NCBI GenBank assembly: GCA_009801085.1
Contig: VNWV01000001.1
Span: 6,820,001 to 6,884,000, forward strand
DNA: 64,000 bases
From: Lasiodiplodia sp. COLG20
Lineage: Eukaryota; Ascomycota; Dothideomycetes; Botryosphaeriales; Botryosphaeriaceae
Direction of reading: 5' to 3'
The translations under genes and the position numbers were made by a program. The notes beneath the pieces were generated by a model. The model was not told the DNA's origin and made no database searches. It saw only the letters and a program-made list of their open reading frames with translations. This document shows positions 23,701 to 35,300 of this stretch, in pieces; within the stretch, counting starts at the first letter, position 1, and the number at the start of each line of letters is the position of its first letter.

Positions 23701-25273
23701 TGTGTCGCTGCTCGCTCGTAGACCACTCGGTAATTGTACGTACCTACGCACCCGCGTTGCGTCTTTTGCGTCTATTTGTCCTGGTCGGTGGGCGCTTGAT
23801 TGTGCGAATAATGCCTCACAAATGTCGCACTGAGACATTGTCATGGCGCAGGCGGTCGAAGAAGGCAGGCGGGCAGGCGCGCAGGAGGCAGGCAGCAGAA
23901 GCAATGCGAAGTAAGAGGCGGCGGATGCAACCTCGCCGTCTGCCTCGCCGCGCCGCGGCTGGCTGGCTTTTCCATCAGACGGATTTCCGGCCCTGCAGAC
24001 GGTCATCCGGCGGCCCTGCAGGCACCCAGCCTCGGCCAGCACCACGCAGCCGCGGCGCAGGAACGCCTAGCTCGAGCCGCTCTGGCATCCCGCGTGTGGC
24101 AAGCTGGTGAAGCCGGTAGGTAGGGCTGACCCGAAGACGCCCGAGCGTCCCAAGCATTTCGACCAACCACCAGACGGACCCGTCCACCCTCGCCGCCGCC
24201 GGTTACCACAAAATCCCTCACCTCAACCGGCCACCCGCGTCATCATCCCGCACTCCCATCCGTCAGCCCTACCGGCGAAAAGCCTCTCCGAGTGATTCCC
24301 ATTCCCTTCCGTCCCTCCCTTCCGCTGCGCATCATTCGCCCAATCGAGGCTGGTGGCAACCCAATGGTATGACGGCAGAAGTCGGCTGATAGGCACTTCC
24401 TACCGTGAGCCATTTTTCTTCCACAAACCTTCTAGAATCTGCCGATGCCGGAGCTAGGCTTTTGTCCACCTCACCCATTTTCTTTTTTATTTTTTTTCTC
24501 GACCTTGGCTTGGCCGGGCGTCGAGCCAGACCCTGCCACCAATTTTCTTCCCTATTTCGCCGCGGCACCATTACAGATCCTGGGGCAAATGAGGCGTCGG
24601 GCTAGCCTCATACCGGCGTCAACGCCTCCTTCCTCCCCCCGTCGGAAGCCGCCCGCATTCCCCGAGACCTGACTATTGTCCCGGCCGGACATTCTGAGGA
24701 GATGAAGTGGGCGCCGGACGAGGCGGGCCGGGCCGGGTCTAGTAAAGAGGAAAGTATGACAAGAAATGGTTCACGCGAATGCCTGAAGATCGATCAGGCG
24801 CCGGTTCTTACCTCAGACTGGGGCACTGTGACGACCGTGGCAGCAAGAGTACGCCTCATCCTCGGTTGGACTTCCCAGACACCAGCTGCTCCAGGACCCC
24901 GAGGGGTCCGGGGTGTTTCTCGCCAGAGGAACCCTGTGTTTAGCCGCCGTGGATGGCTTCCCCGAAACGCGGGATATGTCTTGGCAGATGTTCCAACCTC
25001 ACCAGTAGTTTCGACGTATCAGATTGGAGTTTCATCACCATCCAAGACTTCCTATTTAGGCATCAGATATGTCCGTCTTATATTCCTATACATCTTATCT
25101 ATATACAAGTGTTCTTGGCCGTGGCCTTGAATTGCTTCTCGTCTCGTGGTATCTCAGCCGTCCCGTGTCTTGATCAAAAAGAGTCTCGAACAGCCACCGT
25201 CTCAGGCAGGAGGAATGTCCGCAAGGGGAATTAAGCCTGCAAATCCCCCACAGGATCCACCTCCGATGGCGAT
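20778..25273. other. 4.5-kb region without a recognisable gene
   Basis: 20778-21000 is G-rich with GGGTCAGG-type low complexity. 21000-21900 is AT-rich. From about 22500 to 24700 it is strongly GC-rich with many overlapping open frames on both strands. None of the open frames (for example 21937-22662, 22829-23326, 23700-24110) contains a domain, motif or splice pattern I recognise, and they overlap one another in several frames, as random GC-rich DNA does. I see no terminal repeats, tRNA or transposase remains. Confidence 0.45.
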
Positions 25274-26359
25274 TTAGGCCGTCTTGGCAATGGACTTCTC
25301 AAGCTCCAGCAAGTTCTTGACGCTGTCGACCACCGTCTCCTCCAGGGTGTGGAACTTGAGGCCCAGCTCGCGCTTAGCTTTGCTGTTATCGGTGCGGTAC
25401 ATCTCCCCAAGCGGCGCACCGGGGGTACCCTCGGGCACGCGATCCTTGAGTTCGGGAAAGTGCTTGCGGATGACGTCGCAGAACTGCTGGTTGCTGTAGT
25501 TGCCCGTCGAAATGAGATAGCGCTGGCCAGCAGCCTCGTCCTTCTCGTACGCTAGGACGTGCGCTTCCGCGACGTCGCGGACGTCAGCGAAGGCTGGGAA
25601 GGCTGCGTCACCAACCTCCGTCTTGCTACCGTTGATGAAGCTGTAGATCTCGGCTGACGAGGTGTTGAGCTTGGCGAAATCCTCAACCAGGTGCGCGTTG
25701 GGTCCGTAGATCATCGGCGGGCAGATAGTGGCGATGGAAAAGTTGGGCTTCTTCTCCTCGACAAACTTGAACGCCGCCTTCTCGGCGTAAACCTTGGACG
25801 CCAGATACGCAATGGCGCCGTTGGGGGTGCTGGCTGCATCCTCCCAGGAGGTCGGGTTCCAATCGGCTTCGGTGTACACGTGGCCGGGGCGCAGACCCTG
25901 GAAGGGGTCGATGATGGAAGCGAACGAGGAGGTGATGACCACACGCTTGACGCCGGGGTTGTATTTGTGGGTCGCCTCGAGAATCTCAGTGGTGCCCTTA
26001 ACGGCCGGATCGAGCAGATCCCTGACGTTGTTCTCTACCGCAAGCTGGAAGGGGGATGCGGTGTGGACGACTCCATCGACGCCCTTGACGGCCTCGTCGA
26101 AGGCGCCCGCCTGCGCGACGTCCTTGACAATGGCAAAAGTCAATTGGCCAGACTCGGTGTACTTGCTGTGAGTCTTGCGGACCTTGTCCGCAGTGGCCTC
26201 AGAGCGGACGGTGGTCCGCACGTTGTATCCCCTCGTAAGGAAAGAGTTCAGCACGTGGGCGGCAACGAAGCCTGAGCCACCAGTGACCAGGATCGTCTGC
26301 TTGGAGCCAGGCGTGACGGCACTGGCGACGGCGCTGGCGGCGTTCTTGACGGTGTTCAT
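25274..26359 (-). CDS. GRE2-like NADPH-dependent methylglyoxal / aldehyde reductase (extended SDR)
   Basis: A cytosolic oxidoreductase of the dihydroflavonol-4-reductase-like extended SDR family; yeast Gre2 reduces methylglyoxal and isovaleraldehyde with NADPH. One exon, 361 residues. The Rossmann motif TGGSGFVAAH is at residues 26-35, an NADPH-type Arg follows in VRTTVRS (46-52), the active site is VITSS (141-145) with YLASK (Tyr185, Lys189), and PPMIYGP follows as in Gre2 proteins. A 20-residue Ala-rich leader precedes the fold. The frame opens 99 nt earlier from a TTG, but the first ATG at 26359 gives the family-typical length. Stress-type promoter elements lie directly upstream. The physiological substrate is not determined by sequence. 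Confidence 0.88.
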   Translation of the reverse strand: MNTVKNAASAVASAVTPGSKQTILVTGGSGFVAAHVLNSFLTRGYNVRTTVRSEATADKVRKTHSKYTESGQLTFAIVKDVAQAGAFDEAVKGVDGVVHTASPFQLAVENNVRDLLDPAVKGTTEILEATHKYNPGVKRVVITSSFASIIDPFQGLRPGHVYTEADWNPTSWEDAASTPNGAIAYLASKVYAEKAAFKFVEEKKPNFSIATICPPMIYGPNAHLVEDFAKLNTSSAEIYSFINGSKTEVGDAAFPAFADVRDVAEAHVLAYEKDEAAGQRYLISTGNYSNQQFCDVIRKHFPELKDRVPEGTPGAPLGEMYRTDNSKAKRELGLKFHTLEETVVDSVKNLLELEKSIAKTA

Positions 26360-26437
26360 GACTTGGGGGGTACGTGCGTGGCTGGGAGATCGTATTGGCG
26401 GCTGGGCGGCTTGCAGGAAGGCCAAGCGGATTATCGC

Positions 26438-26523
26438 AGGGGACAAGATACTCGACAACTTGCAGATGTGGCAGACGATCGCTCAGAAATCCTTCAGCTA
26501 CCACCCCTATTCCTCCCTTTATA
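26438..26523 (-). promoter_or_regulatory. putative STRE sites and TATA box of the GRE2-like gene
   Basis: On the minus strand a TATAAAGG (26516-26523) lies 157 nt before the start codon. Two STRE-type pentamers flank the interval: AGGGG at 26438-26442 (plus strand) and CCCCT at 26504-26508. STREs bind Msn2/4-type factors in yeast, and GRE2 is a stress-induced gene there, so the arrangement fits, although pentamers are frequent by chance. Confidence 0.4.
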
Positions 26524-29262
26524 CAGACAGAGCAGAGCTCCACAGCTCCTCGGACGTTCCATAACTGTGGGCAACTGATTACTTTTGCTTGAGTAACTGC
26601 GGATACCGGACCTCCATCATGGTGTTGTCGAAAGACATGATGCAAGAAAAGAGGGTCCGCAACCCGAATAGGTTAATAACAGGAGGTCTCAGCGGCCGAG
26701 GCGGGCAGGGCGGTGGGCGTTAAACCCGAGGCACGTGATGTCCCCGGATGGGCAGCAATCACAGCAATCAGGAGCGCCAAGGCTCAGGAGCAGTCCGGGG
26801 GAGCTGTCTTGGAAAACGCGGAGGCACGGGAAAGGCAATCAAACGAGGCTGGAGAGGCTGGAGCCGCAGCGAGATTAGATACGATGAGACCGTATGCCGG
26901 CTTGAGTCGCCAGCGCTGAGGGCGGGAAATGAGGACAGAGCATCGCGGGCGCCGTTTGCAGACACATCTCCCCGTGCACGCCCTCGCTCGCCAGCCCGCC
27001 TCACCGCGCGCCAGACTGCCGTCTCGGGCAAGAAGGGCCGACTGGCACGGCGTCTGCCAGAGGTCGTCGGCTTCGACGTTCTGGGAAAACTGTAAATCCG
27101 CGAAACACTATGGAAACCGCTCTAGCGAACGTTTAAATTGCCCCTGGCCGTGGAGGCGTGTTTTGCGCATAGTGCGTCGCGCCGGTCTAGATGCCGGCAG
27201 CGCCAAAACTTTTACCAGGCAATGGATCACCGCCCAGCGTCTGACCGGTCATGGTGTCGCAGGAGCGGTAGCAGCAGGCGATGGAAGGCAGGAGGAGGCG
27301 GACTACCAGACGCGGAAGCTGGAGCTTGGGAGTGACGGTGACGGGCTGGCGCTGCGACCAGCTCCGCGGCAGAGGTGGCCGGTCGGCTTTGTGTCGCGTG
27401 GCACGGACGGGAGCAGCAGCAGCGCACACGATGCTATAGCCGTGCGTCGCAGGCGTCGGTCGGCCGAGCGCACCGAAAAGCTGCCACGGGCTGGGAAAGA
27501 AGAGACAGCAAAGCTGCTGTCAACATCAGCAACGGCCCGCCGCGATATGGATGCCGGGGCGCGATGCTGGCCCATGGGCCCCTGTCTAGCGCGAGGCCAT
27601 CCCGAGTCGGCCGTTGGCGATCTCGCTGCATCGAAGCATGCATAGAAGCACGGGGCCGCGCTGTCACTGGCTGGCCGGGCTCCGCCCTCGCAGTTCCCTA
27701 ACCCGGCACGGCCAGGCTTCCCCACCAGCTAAGGAGCTCTGGAGGAGCGGTCGCTGGGGCAGGTACACGCTCCTCCAGGAGAGACCAGCTCGCACAGAGC
27801 GCGCGCGAGGCCCGGTGCAGGTCACCGCCAGTCCAACGTCAGAAGCCTGAGGGTGCCTGTGCGAGGCATTTTCCCGCCGGGTAGGGCGGCGGCTGCCTGC
27901 CGCATTGGACCAGATGCAAGGCGACGGGCCCTGCTGCTCAGCAGCCGAATCAATCAGCAATCATCCCGCAGTACTACGGCGCGGGAGCGGCCAGCGTGGA
28001 TTTCGGTTTTGGGGCAAGTGCCGCGAGGCTCCAAACGCCCAGAGCTCCACAATTTTCATCTCCAGGCGGTCCACCGCTGGGCAATACTGGCCCCAGTACC
28101 CTGCAGATCCAGATGGCGACGCTGCGACGCGCTGTTGGCGACGTGGAGAAGTCTGCTGTCGCGGCCGGCCAGGGAAGACGCCGCTGGGCGCGGCTTGGCC
28201 ATGCCGCCGGGGTGGATTGGCACCGCGGAGCGCCATAGGGTGGCAGCAGGTGGCGGAAAAGATGTGCGCGCGGCAAGCGGCGGCGCTGTCGCTCTCGCGC
28301 TGATCTCGGCCGCGGGTGCGGTGGGCGAGCAGGAAGCGACTCCAGGTCCCCATACGACGTCAAATCGCGCAGCGCGGCGCTCAGGCTCCCACCAGCGCGA
28401 AAGCGGTTAAGCTCTGGTGGGAATAAGTGCGCCCGCGCACGGCACCGTAACTCGGCACGCTACCGCACGCTAGCCTGCCAAGCGTTGCTTGTCAGTGCGT
28501 GCCGCCTGCGCGCAGCTGCTCTGGCAGCGCCGGCCTGGGGGAGCCGCAGCGGCGAGGAATGGATCTGGCTGCTCCAGCGCGGCTGCAACACCGGGTGCGG
28601 CTGCGCCCGCGGCAGAGCCCCAAGCTACCTCGATCAGAATTTTTCCTGCGGCGGCGCCTGTCGCACTCGTCGGCCAAGCTCCCGCGGCGCAGGATGGCGA
28701 AACCGCGTGTCGGCTGGGGGCTGCATGAGGCCCAGTCTGCTCGACCGCTTTTGTCGCGCGCCGAGTCGCCGCTGTCGCTTATCGGGTTGACGTAACTGCT
28801 TAGACCGTGGGGTACGCTTCGGAGATGAGTCTCAGAGGGCGCGAAAAATCGCGCGGCTGACTCCCGGCCCAGCGCCCTGCTCTGGCGGCCGAGGACTGAG
28901 GCGGCAAGGACGGCACGCACCACCTAAGAAGAATCGGTTCTTTCGTCACTGGCTAGCTCGCTGCGTGCCAGGGGTCCCCGTGCACGCTACTGCGGCCAGG
29001 GCCCTCCGCCGGCCGAGCGAGCGAAGGCCTGCCCGACCATCCATAAAAACTCTCCCACACCCCAAGGCATTTTGCTCTCTACTCTTGTTCGTCCCCTCGT
29101 GTCCTGATCGAGCGACAAGTGTGTGCTGCGCCCGGCTCGCCGACCGCAAATTTCCGCAGCGTCGGGCAACCAATTTCCACTACATCTTCCTTCATTACCT
29201 TGGCCATTCTCAACACTCTCTGAGCCAATTGCACCAGAGCCACCGCGCTCACCACAGCCACC
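26524..29262. other. 2.7-kb GC-rich spacer upstream of PMA1
   Basis: Strongly GC-rich from about 26700 to 29000 with no recognisable gene. The last 250 bp are the PMA1 promoter and leader, with a TATA-like CATAAAA at 29042-29048 followed by a CT-rich run. Overlapping open frames (for example 26929-27645, 27853-28410, 28492-28923) lack motifs and appear in several frames at once. Confidence 0.45.
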
Positions 29263-32200
29263 ATGGGCAAGAAGGATATCGAGAAGGGCGGCGACGAGCC
29301 TGCCCAGCACCACGACGACTACGAAGGCCTGGACGAGTACGCCGCTCTCCAGAAGTTCATCACCACCTACCGCGACCCCAAGGCCGCACACGCCGAGGAG
29401 GAGGCCGAGGAGGGCGAGGCGAAGAAGGCGCCCTGGTACGCGCCTTGGAAGAAGTCCAAGGCCGGTCCCGGCGGCGACCTCACCGTCCCGCCCGCATGGC
29501 TCGAGGCCGACATCCAGACCGGTATCTCTGAGAGCGACGTCCAGGCCCGCCGCAAGAAGTTCGGCTGGAATGAAATCGTCACCGAGAAGGAGAACCTGTT
29601 CCTCAAGTTCCTTGGTTTCTTCCAGGGCCCTGTCCTCTACAGTAAGTTACCCGTCCAATGTACCATTTGGCGACCACGTGACGCTAACAATCGCCGCAGC
29701 TATGGAGGTCGCTGTCCTGCTCGCCGCTGGTCTCCGCAACTGGATCGATTTCGGTGTCATCATTGGTATCCTCGTTCTTAACGCTATCGTCGGTTGGTAC
29801 CAGGAGAAGCAGGCTGCCGATGTCGTCGCTTCCCTGAAGGGTGACATTGCCATGCGCTGCACCGTCGTTCGCGAGGGCCGCGAGCAGAACATCCTCGCCC
29901 GTGAGGTCGTCCCCGGTGACATTGTAAGCCATTGCCTCCCAACGCGTCGTCCGCACAAGCGCTAATTCAATATCTAGGTCGTTCTCGAGGAGGGCCAGAC
30001 CGTCCCCGGTGATATCCGCCTTATCTGCGACTACTCCAGCCCCCAGGACTTCGAGCGCTACAAGGAGCTCCGCGACACCGACAAGTTCAAGGAGGATGAC
30101 CCTGAGGAGGAGGAGAACGCTGAGGACGAGTCTGACAAGAACCACAAGTTCGGTCAGCCCCTCGTTGCCTGCGATCAGTCCGCCATCACTGGTGAATCTC
30201 TCGCTGTCGACAAGTTCATGGGCGATGTCTGCTACTACACCACCGGCTGCAAGCGCGGCAAGGCCTACGGCGTTGCTCTCACTTCCGCCAAGCAGTCTTT
30301 CGTCGGTCGCACCGCCTCGCTCGTTGCTGGCGCCAAGGACTCTGGTCACTTCAAGGCCATCATGGACTCCATTGGAACCTCGCTGCTCGTCCTCGTCGTC
30401 TTCTTCATCCTCGTCGCCTGGATTGGTGGCTTCTTCCGTTCGCTCAAGATCGCCACCCCCGAGGACAGCTCCAACAACCTGCTCCACTACGCCCTCATTC
30501 TGTTCATCGTCGGTGTCCCCGTCGGTCTTCCCGTCGTCACCACCACCACCCTCGCCGTCGGTGCCGCCTACCTTGCTGAGGAGAAGGCTATCGTCCAGAA
30601 GCTCACTGCCATCGAGTCCCTCGCTGGTGTCGATGTTCTCTGCTCTGACAAGACTGGTACCCTCACTGCCAACCAGCTCTCTCTCCGTGAGCCCTACGTC
30701 GCTGAGGGCCAGGACGTCAACTGGATGATGGCTTGCGCTGCTCTCGCTTCGTCGCACAACATCAAGTCGCTCGACCCCATCGACAAGGTCACCATTCTCT
30801 CGCTCAAGCGCTACCCCAAGGCCCGTGAGATCCTTCAGCAGCCCTGGAGGACTGAGAAGTTCACTCCCTTCGACCCCGTCTCCAAGCGCATTACCTCCAT
30901 CTGCTGGCTCAACGGCGACAAGTACATCTGCGCCAAGGGTGCCCCCAAGGCCATCGTCAACCTTGCCAACTGCTCCAAGGAGGTCGCCGACCTGTACCGC
31001 GACAAGGCTACCGAGTTCGCTCGCCGTGGTTTCCGTTCGCTCGGTGTTGCCTACCAGAAGAACGATGGTGACTGGATCCTCCTTGGTCTGCTCTCCATGT
31101 TCGACCCCCCGCGTGAGGACACTGCCCAGACCATCCTCGAGGCCCAGAACCTTGGTGTCCCCGTCAAGATGCTTACTGGTGACGCTATTGCCATCGCTAA
31201 GGAGACTTGCAAGATGCTTGCTCTTGGTACCAAGGTCTACAACTCTGAGAAGCTCATCCACGGTGGTCTGACCGGCGCTGCCGCTCACGATCTCGTTGAG
31301 CGCGCTGATGGTTTCGCTGAGGTCTTCCCCGAGCACAAGTACCAGGTCGTCGAGATGCTCCAGCAGCGTGGTCACTTGACTGCCATGACTGGTGACGGTG
31401 TCAACGACGCTCCCTCTCTCAAGAAGGCCGACTGCGGTATTGCCGTCGAGGGTTCCACTGAGGCTGCCCAGGCTGCTGCTGATATCGTCTTCCTTGCTCC
31501 CGGTCTTTCCACCATCGTCCTCGCCATCAAGATCTCTCGCCAGATTTTCAACCGCATGAAGGCCTACATCCAGTACCGTATCGCTCTTTGCCTGCATCTC
31601 GAGATCTACCTCGTCTCCTCGATGATCATCATCAACGAGACCATCCGCTCTGAGCTCATCGTCTTCATTGCCCTGTTCGCCGATCTTGCCACCGTCGCCG
31701 TCGCCTACGACAACGCCTTCTCTGATGAGCGCCCTGTCGAGTGGCAGCTGCCCAAGATCTGGATCATCTCCGTCGTTCTCGGTATCATGCTCGCTGCTGG
31801 TACTTGGATCATCCGTGGTGCTATGTTCCTCAAGACCGGTGGTTTCGTCCAGAACTTCGGTTCCGTCCAGGAGATTCTCTTCCTCGAGGTCTCGCTCACT
31901 GAGAACTGGCTGATCTTCGTCACCCGTGGTGGTAAGACCTGGCCCTCGTGGCAGCTCGTCTTCGCCATCTTCGGTGTCGACGCTCTCGCGACCATCTTCT
32001 GTATCTTCGGCTGGCTCTCCGGCGACCCACAGCCCACCTCCCCCAAGTCCGCTTTCGTCGAGCGTGAGGATGGCTGGACTGACGTTGTCACCGTTGTCGT
32101 TGTTTGGTGTTACTCCATTGGTGTCACCATCATCATTGCCATTGTCTACTTCCTTCTCAACCGCCTCCCCGCCCTTGCCGATCTCGGCCGCAAGAACCGT

Positions 32201-32332
32201 GGCCACAAGGACGAGCGCATTGAGAACATCATCAGCCGCCTCTCCAAGCTTGCTCTGGAGCACGAGGTCGACCCCGATGGAAGGGGCCGTTACACCATCG
32301 TCCAGAAGGTGGCTGAGGAGGAGGAGGACTAA
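29263..32332 (+). CDS. PMA1: plasma membrane H+-ATPase (P-type, Pma1)
   Basis: A P3A-type ATPase that exports protons and energises the plasma membrane for secondary transporters such as the two MFS genes in this window. Three exons (29263-29641, 29700-29923, 29978-32332) encode 985 residues. Motifs are an acidic cytosolic N-terminus, DQSAITGES (actuator), GVPVGLPVV (helix 4), CSDKTGTLT with the phosphorylated Asp at about 425, KGAPKA, FDPPREDT, MLTGD and TGDGVNDAPSLKKADCGIA. The start has a perfect CCACCATGG context. The catalytic Asp sits about 47 residues later than in yeast or Neurospora Pma1, so the N-terminus is longer. The tail ends RYTIVQKVAEEEED and lacks the RVSTQHEK-like end I recall for those enzymes. 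Codon use is strongly biased to C-ending codons, a sign of high expression. Confidence 0.96.
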
Positions 32333-35300
32333 ATGTCTTCCCCTTCTTCCCGGTCCTTCTATCCATAGATTGAAGAAGGACGCAGGAGTTTGGATGAAGT
32401 TACGGTGTTGATAAAGATTTCCTTTTCATGTTTATGCCTCGCCTAGTATAGAGACCCCATAGACCTAATAACAATCTGAGGTAATTCTCTTCAAAATTGT
32501 CTTCTACAGCTATTGTGTTTCCCTCTATTGTTCTACGGTACTGCTACCTCTGCCACAGGTACTTCGACTTGAGATTTTCCTCCCGCCTCGGCGCACCTGC
32601 CTATCCCGACTTTAGCCGACCCACTAGACCAGGAAGCCTTGTCGGGATTCAACATCACGAGGGCCTGGATTGGCGTCTGTCGCCGACACGGTCCACCCGC
32701 AAAGGCCAAGCCGGGCCCCATCAACAGTTTCCCCTGACTACACCGTCTTGAGCAACCAACGGAGTGGATTCACAAACGAACACGTCGACGTCCACCGGTC
32801 CAACGCCTTCGCCTCGCACGCATTGTTCAAGATGGATTTGCCGGTCGCAATTTCGCCGGTTCATGGGGGATAATACGAGATGGACCATTAGTTTATCGGG
32901 CTCGGCAGATAGCGGCCGCACAGGTCCAGCCAAGGTCAAGAGCTGGGGTGCACAGTTCACCCTTGGGAACAGCCCATCGCTATCAGCTGACGAGCTCGGA
33001 CCACTGTTGACACGCCAAAGGGCCGCCTAGCAATGACGGACAAGGAAGAGTAAGAGTTGGAACCGGACGGGGTGTGTAGGGCAAGGGCGCAGCGCCATGG
33101 CGCCTGGACTGGCGTGGTTGTGTGTTGTGTTGGGGATGGTAAGCTGGGGAGGCTGGGTGGACCGATCCGACCGACCTGGCTCACGGACTAACGGGACTAC
33201 CACTATCGGGCGATTGCAGAAAAGAAAATTCCACAGCTACCGGGATGCGTTTGGCGAGGATTCCACAAGGGAAAAGAGTCGTTCGTTCATTTCCCGCTTG
33301 GCGAACCACGAGGCGGCAATCCTGCCAGCAAATTTGGGGCGGAGACAGAGTGGGCAGTTGCTCGATCGGGAAGTGCACGAAAGGGAAAAACAGGTTTTCA
33401 GTAATCACGCCGGAGGAACCCTTCAGCAACGCGTCCTAATCTCGTTTCTTTGCTGTTTCTCACGACGATAATGCGACACGACACACGACAATGACGTGGG
33501 GAGCGAGTCAGGCCGCCCCCATGGGGCGCTTTTCGTGCGCTTGCAGGAGGGAAGGCTCATTGGCCTGATGCTGGGGAGCGTCGAGGGCGCCGTTCGGCTG
33601 GGCATGCACGCAGAGAAAGATCAGGACGAGCTTACGGGTTGGATCGGGCTTGCAAACCGGGCTGGCGGCCTTCGTCCCGCCTGCAACACCGTGTCGCGCG
33701 CGTACAGGGAATCAATGAGACAAGACGGTGAAGTCGTTGTTCATCATGTGCACGCTTGCAAAAATCTTCCTGGACCGATGATGACCGGCCCGTTGGTCGG
33801 CGGGCTTGACCGACTCCCTACAACCATGGTTGCGGGAAACTGGGGATACGACGCTACTTGCACGACGGATCCTTGACATTGAGACAAGGGAGCCTTGATG
33901 CTTTGAGATTGATATTGGCCGGGTCGCTATTATAGCAATGAACTTTGTCTGAGACGGGACTCTCCAGTTTAATTCCTGCTTCTGTAGAACGGCGCACAGA
34001 GTAGTGTTTTAGCATCCTACAGTGACACATTAGGACTCAGCGATGTGAGGAAACTTTAGCAATCCAAACGCCAAGCTGCCATGGCAACCGCACGAAACGC
34101 TGAGAGTGATGCCAAGCAAGCTGAAATCCACCAGCGTCTGTGTTACCGTCATCTCTGACAGCCGCCAGCCTCATCTTCAGCACACTGCTGATCCTGCTTG
34201 TGTAATTGTGCATCATCCACCCCGCCACTCCCTTTCTGCGTGTGTCTCTGGAGATGGCCGTGGATGTGCAGGCTCGGCGTGCGCATCGCAGCGTATCATC
34301 GGTGTTCTGGAAGCGCCCGCCTCGCCCGACCGGCTAGTTCTGCCGCGGCCCATCTCCCTCTCATCCCACGGCATCCATCCCCATGCCAGCAGACAGCTTC
34401 CCCGAATTCGCCCCGGAGTTTCCACTGAAAAAAATGGGCTTCTCCCGCATAGCAACCCCAAACTACGCCAAGAATCGGAAGGGCGAACGACGACACGGCG
34501 TGGAGACCGACGACACGCGGACGGCTCAGCGCGCGCCTTGCGATGCGGCGGCCGGCGGCGAATCCGCGCGTGCATCGCGCGCATCTCGTGGCCCCCAAAA
34601 CAATTATCCGACCGCCTGCCTGCTCGCCTCGCCTGCCCTGCGACGGCGCAACGGGCACGGCTTCTGACGTCATGGTGGAGAAAGAGGATTTTCTGAAGCG
34701 GACGCCAACTCCGAACGGTAATAACCTCTGTCCATATTGCGCACACGACGACGCCTGCCTTCCGCCGGCGCGGTTTATGGTCGTATGCAGGGCGTGTGCG
34801 GCGGCACCCGCGTCCCTTACTCCGCGCCCGGCATCGAGCGCGTGGGAAAAACATGGCACGGCTGGGAGCAAAAAGAGCGTGGGGACTGTGAGCTGCAAGG
34901 AAGCACCAACCACCCGGGTACCACCACGTCGCTGTCCTTCTGCCCGGGCCTGACTCGACTGGCCGATGATGACGACGTCGTTGATGCTTGCCGTTTGCAG
35001 CTGCAATTACCCATTGCCACCGTTAGCATCAACGGAAAAGGAAGGCTGGTGGTGGCATTGGCATTACTTGAGCGAAGTAACGCTGGGCACGCGAGTGGTT
35101 TCCCCGTTGCTCGGCCTCTTACCTGATGCGTCGAGCAATTGGGGAGATCCTCCGTTGCGGCTGCATTCGCCTCGCCCGACCAATGGCGTCGTTTTCCGTA
35201 AAGTGCAATTGCAATCGCTGTAGACGCCCGGCGGAACAAGCAATCTTCCGCCGGACAGTCGCGTTTTTTTTTTCTTCCAGCCGCTAACCTTGCCCAGCTA

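Noticed and set aside
22829..24110. Several overlapping Arg/Cys-rich open frames suggesting an orphan gene
   Set aside because: Frames are open on both strands simultaneously, lack motifs and fit random GC-rich sequence. Kept only as part of the gene-free tract.
29684..32263. An 859-codon open frame on the minus strand
   Set aside because: It lies entirely antisense to the PMA1 exons. Strong C-ending codon bias in PMA1 removes stops from the opposite strand. The product is Asp/Gly/Glu-rich with no domain.
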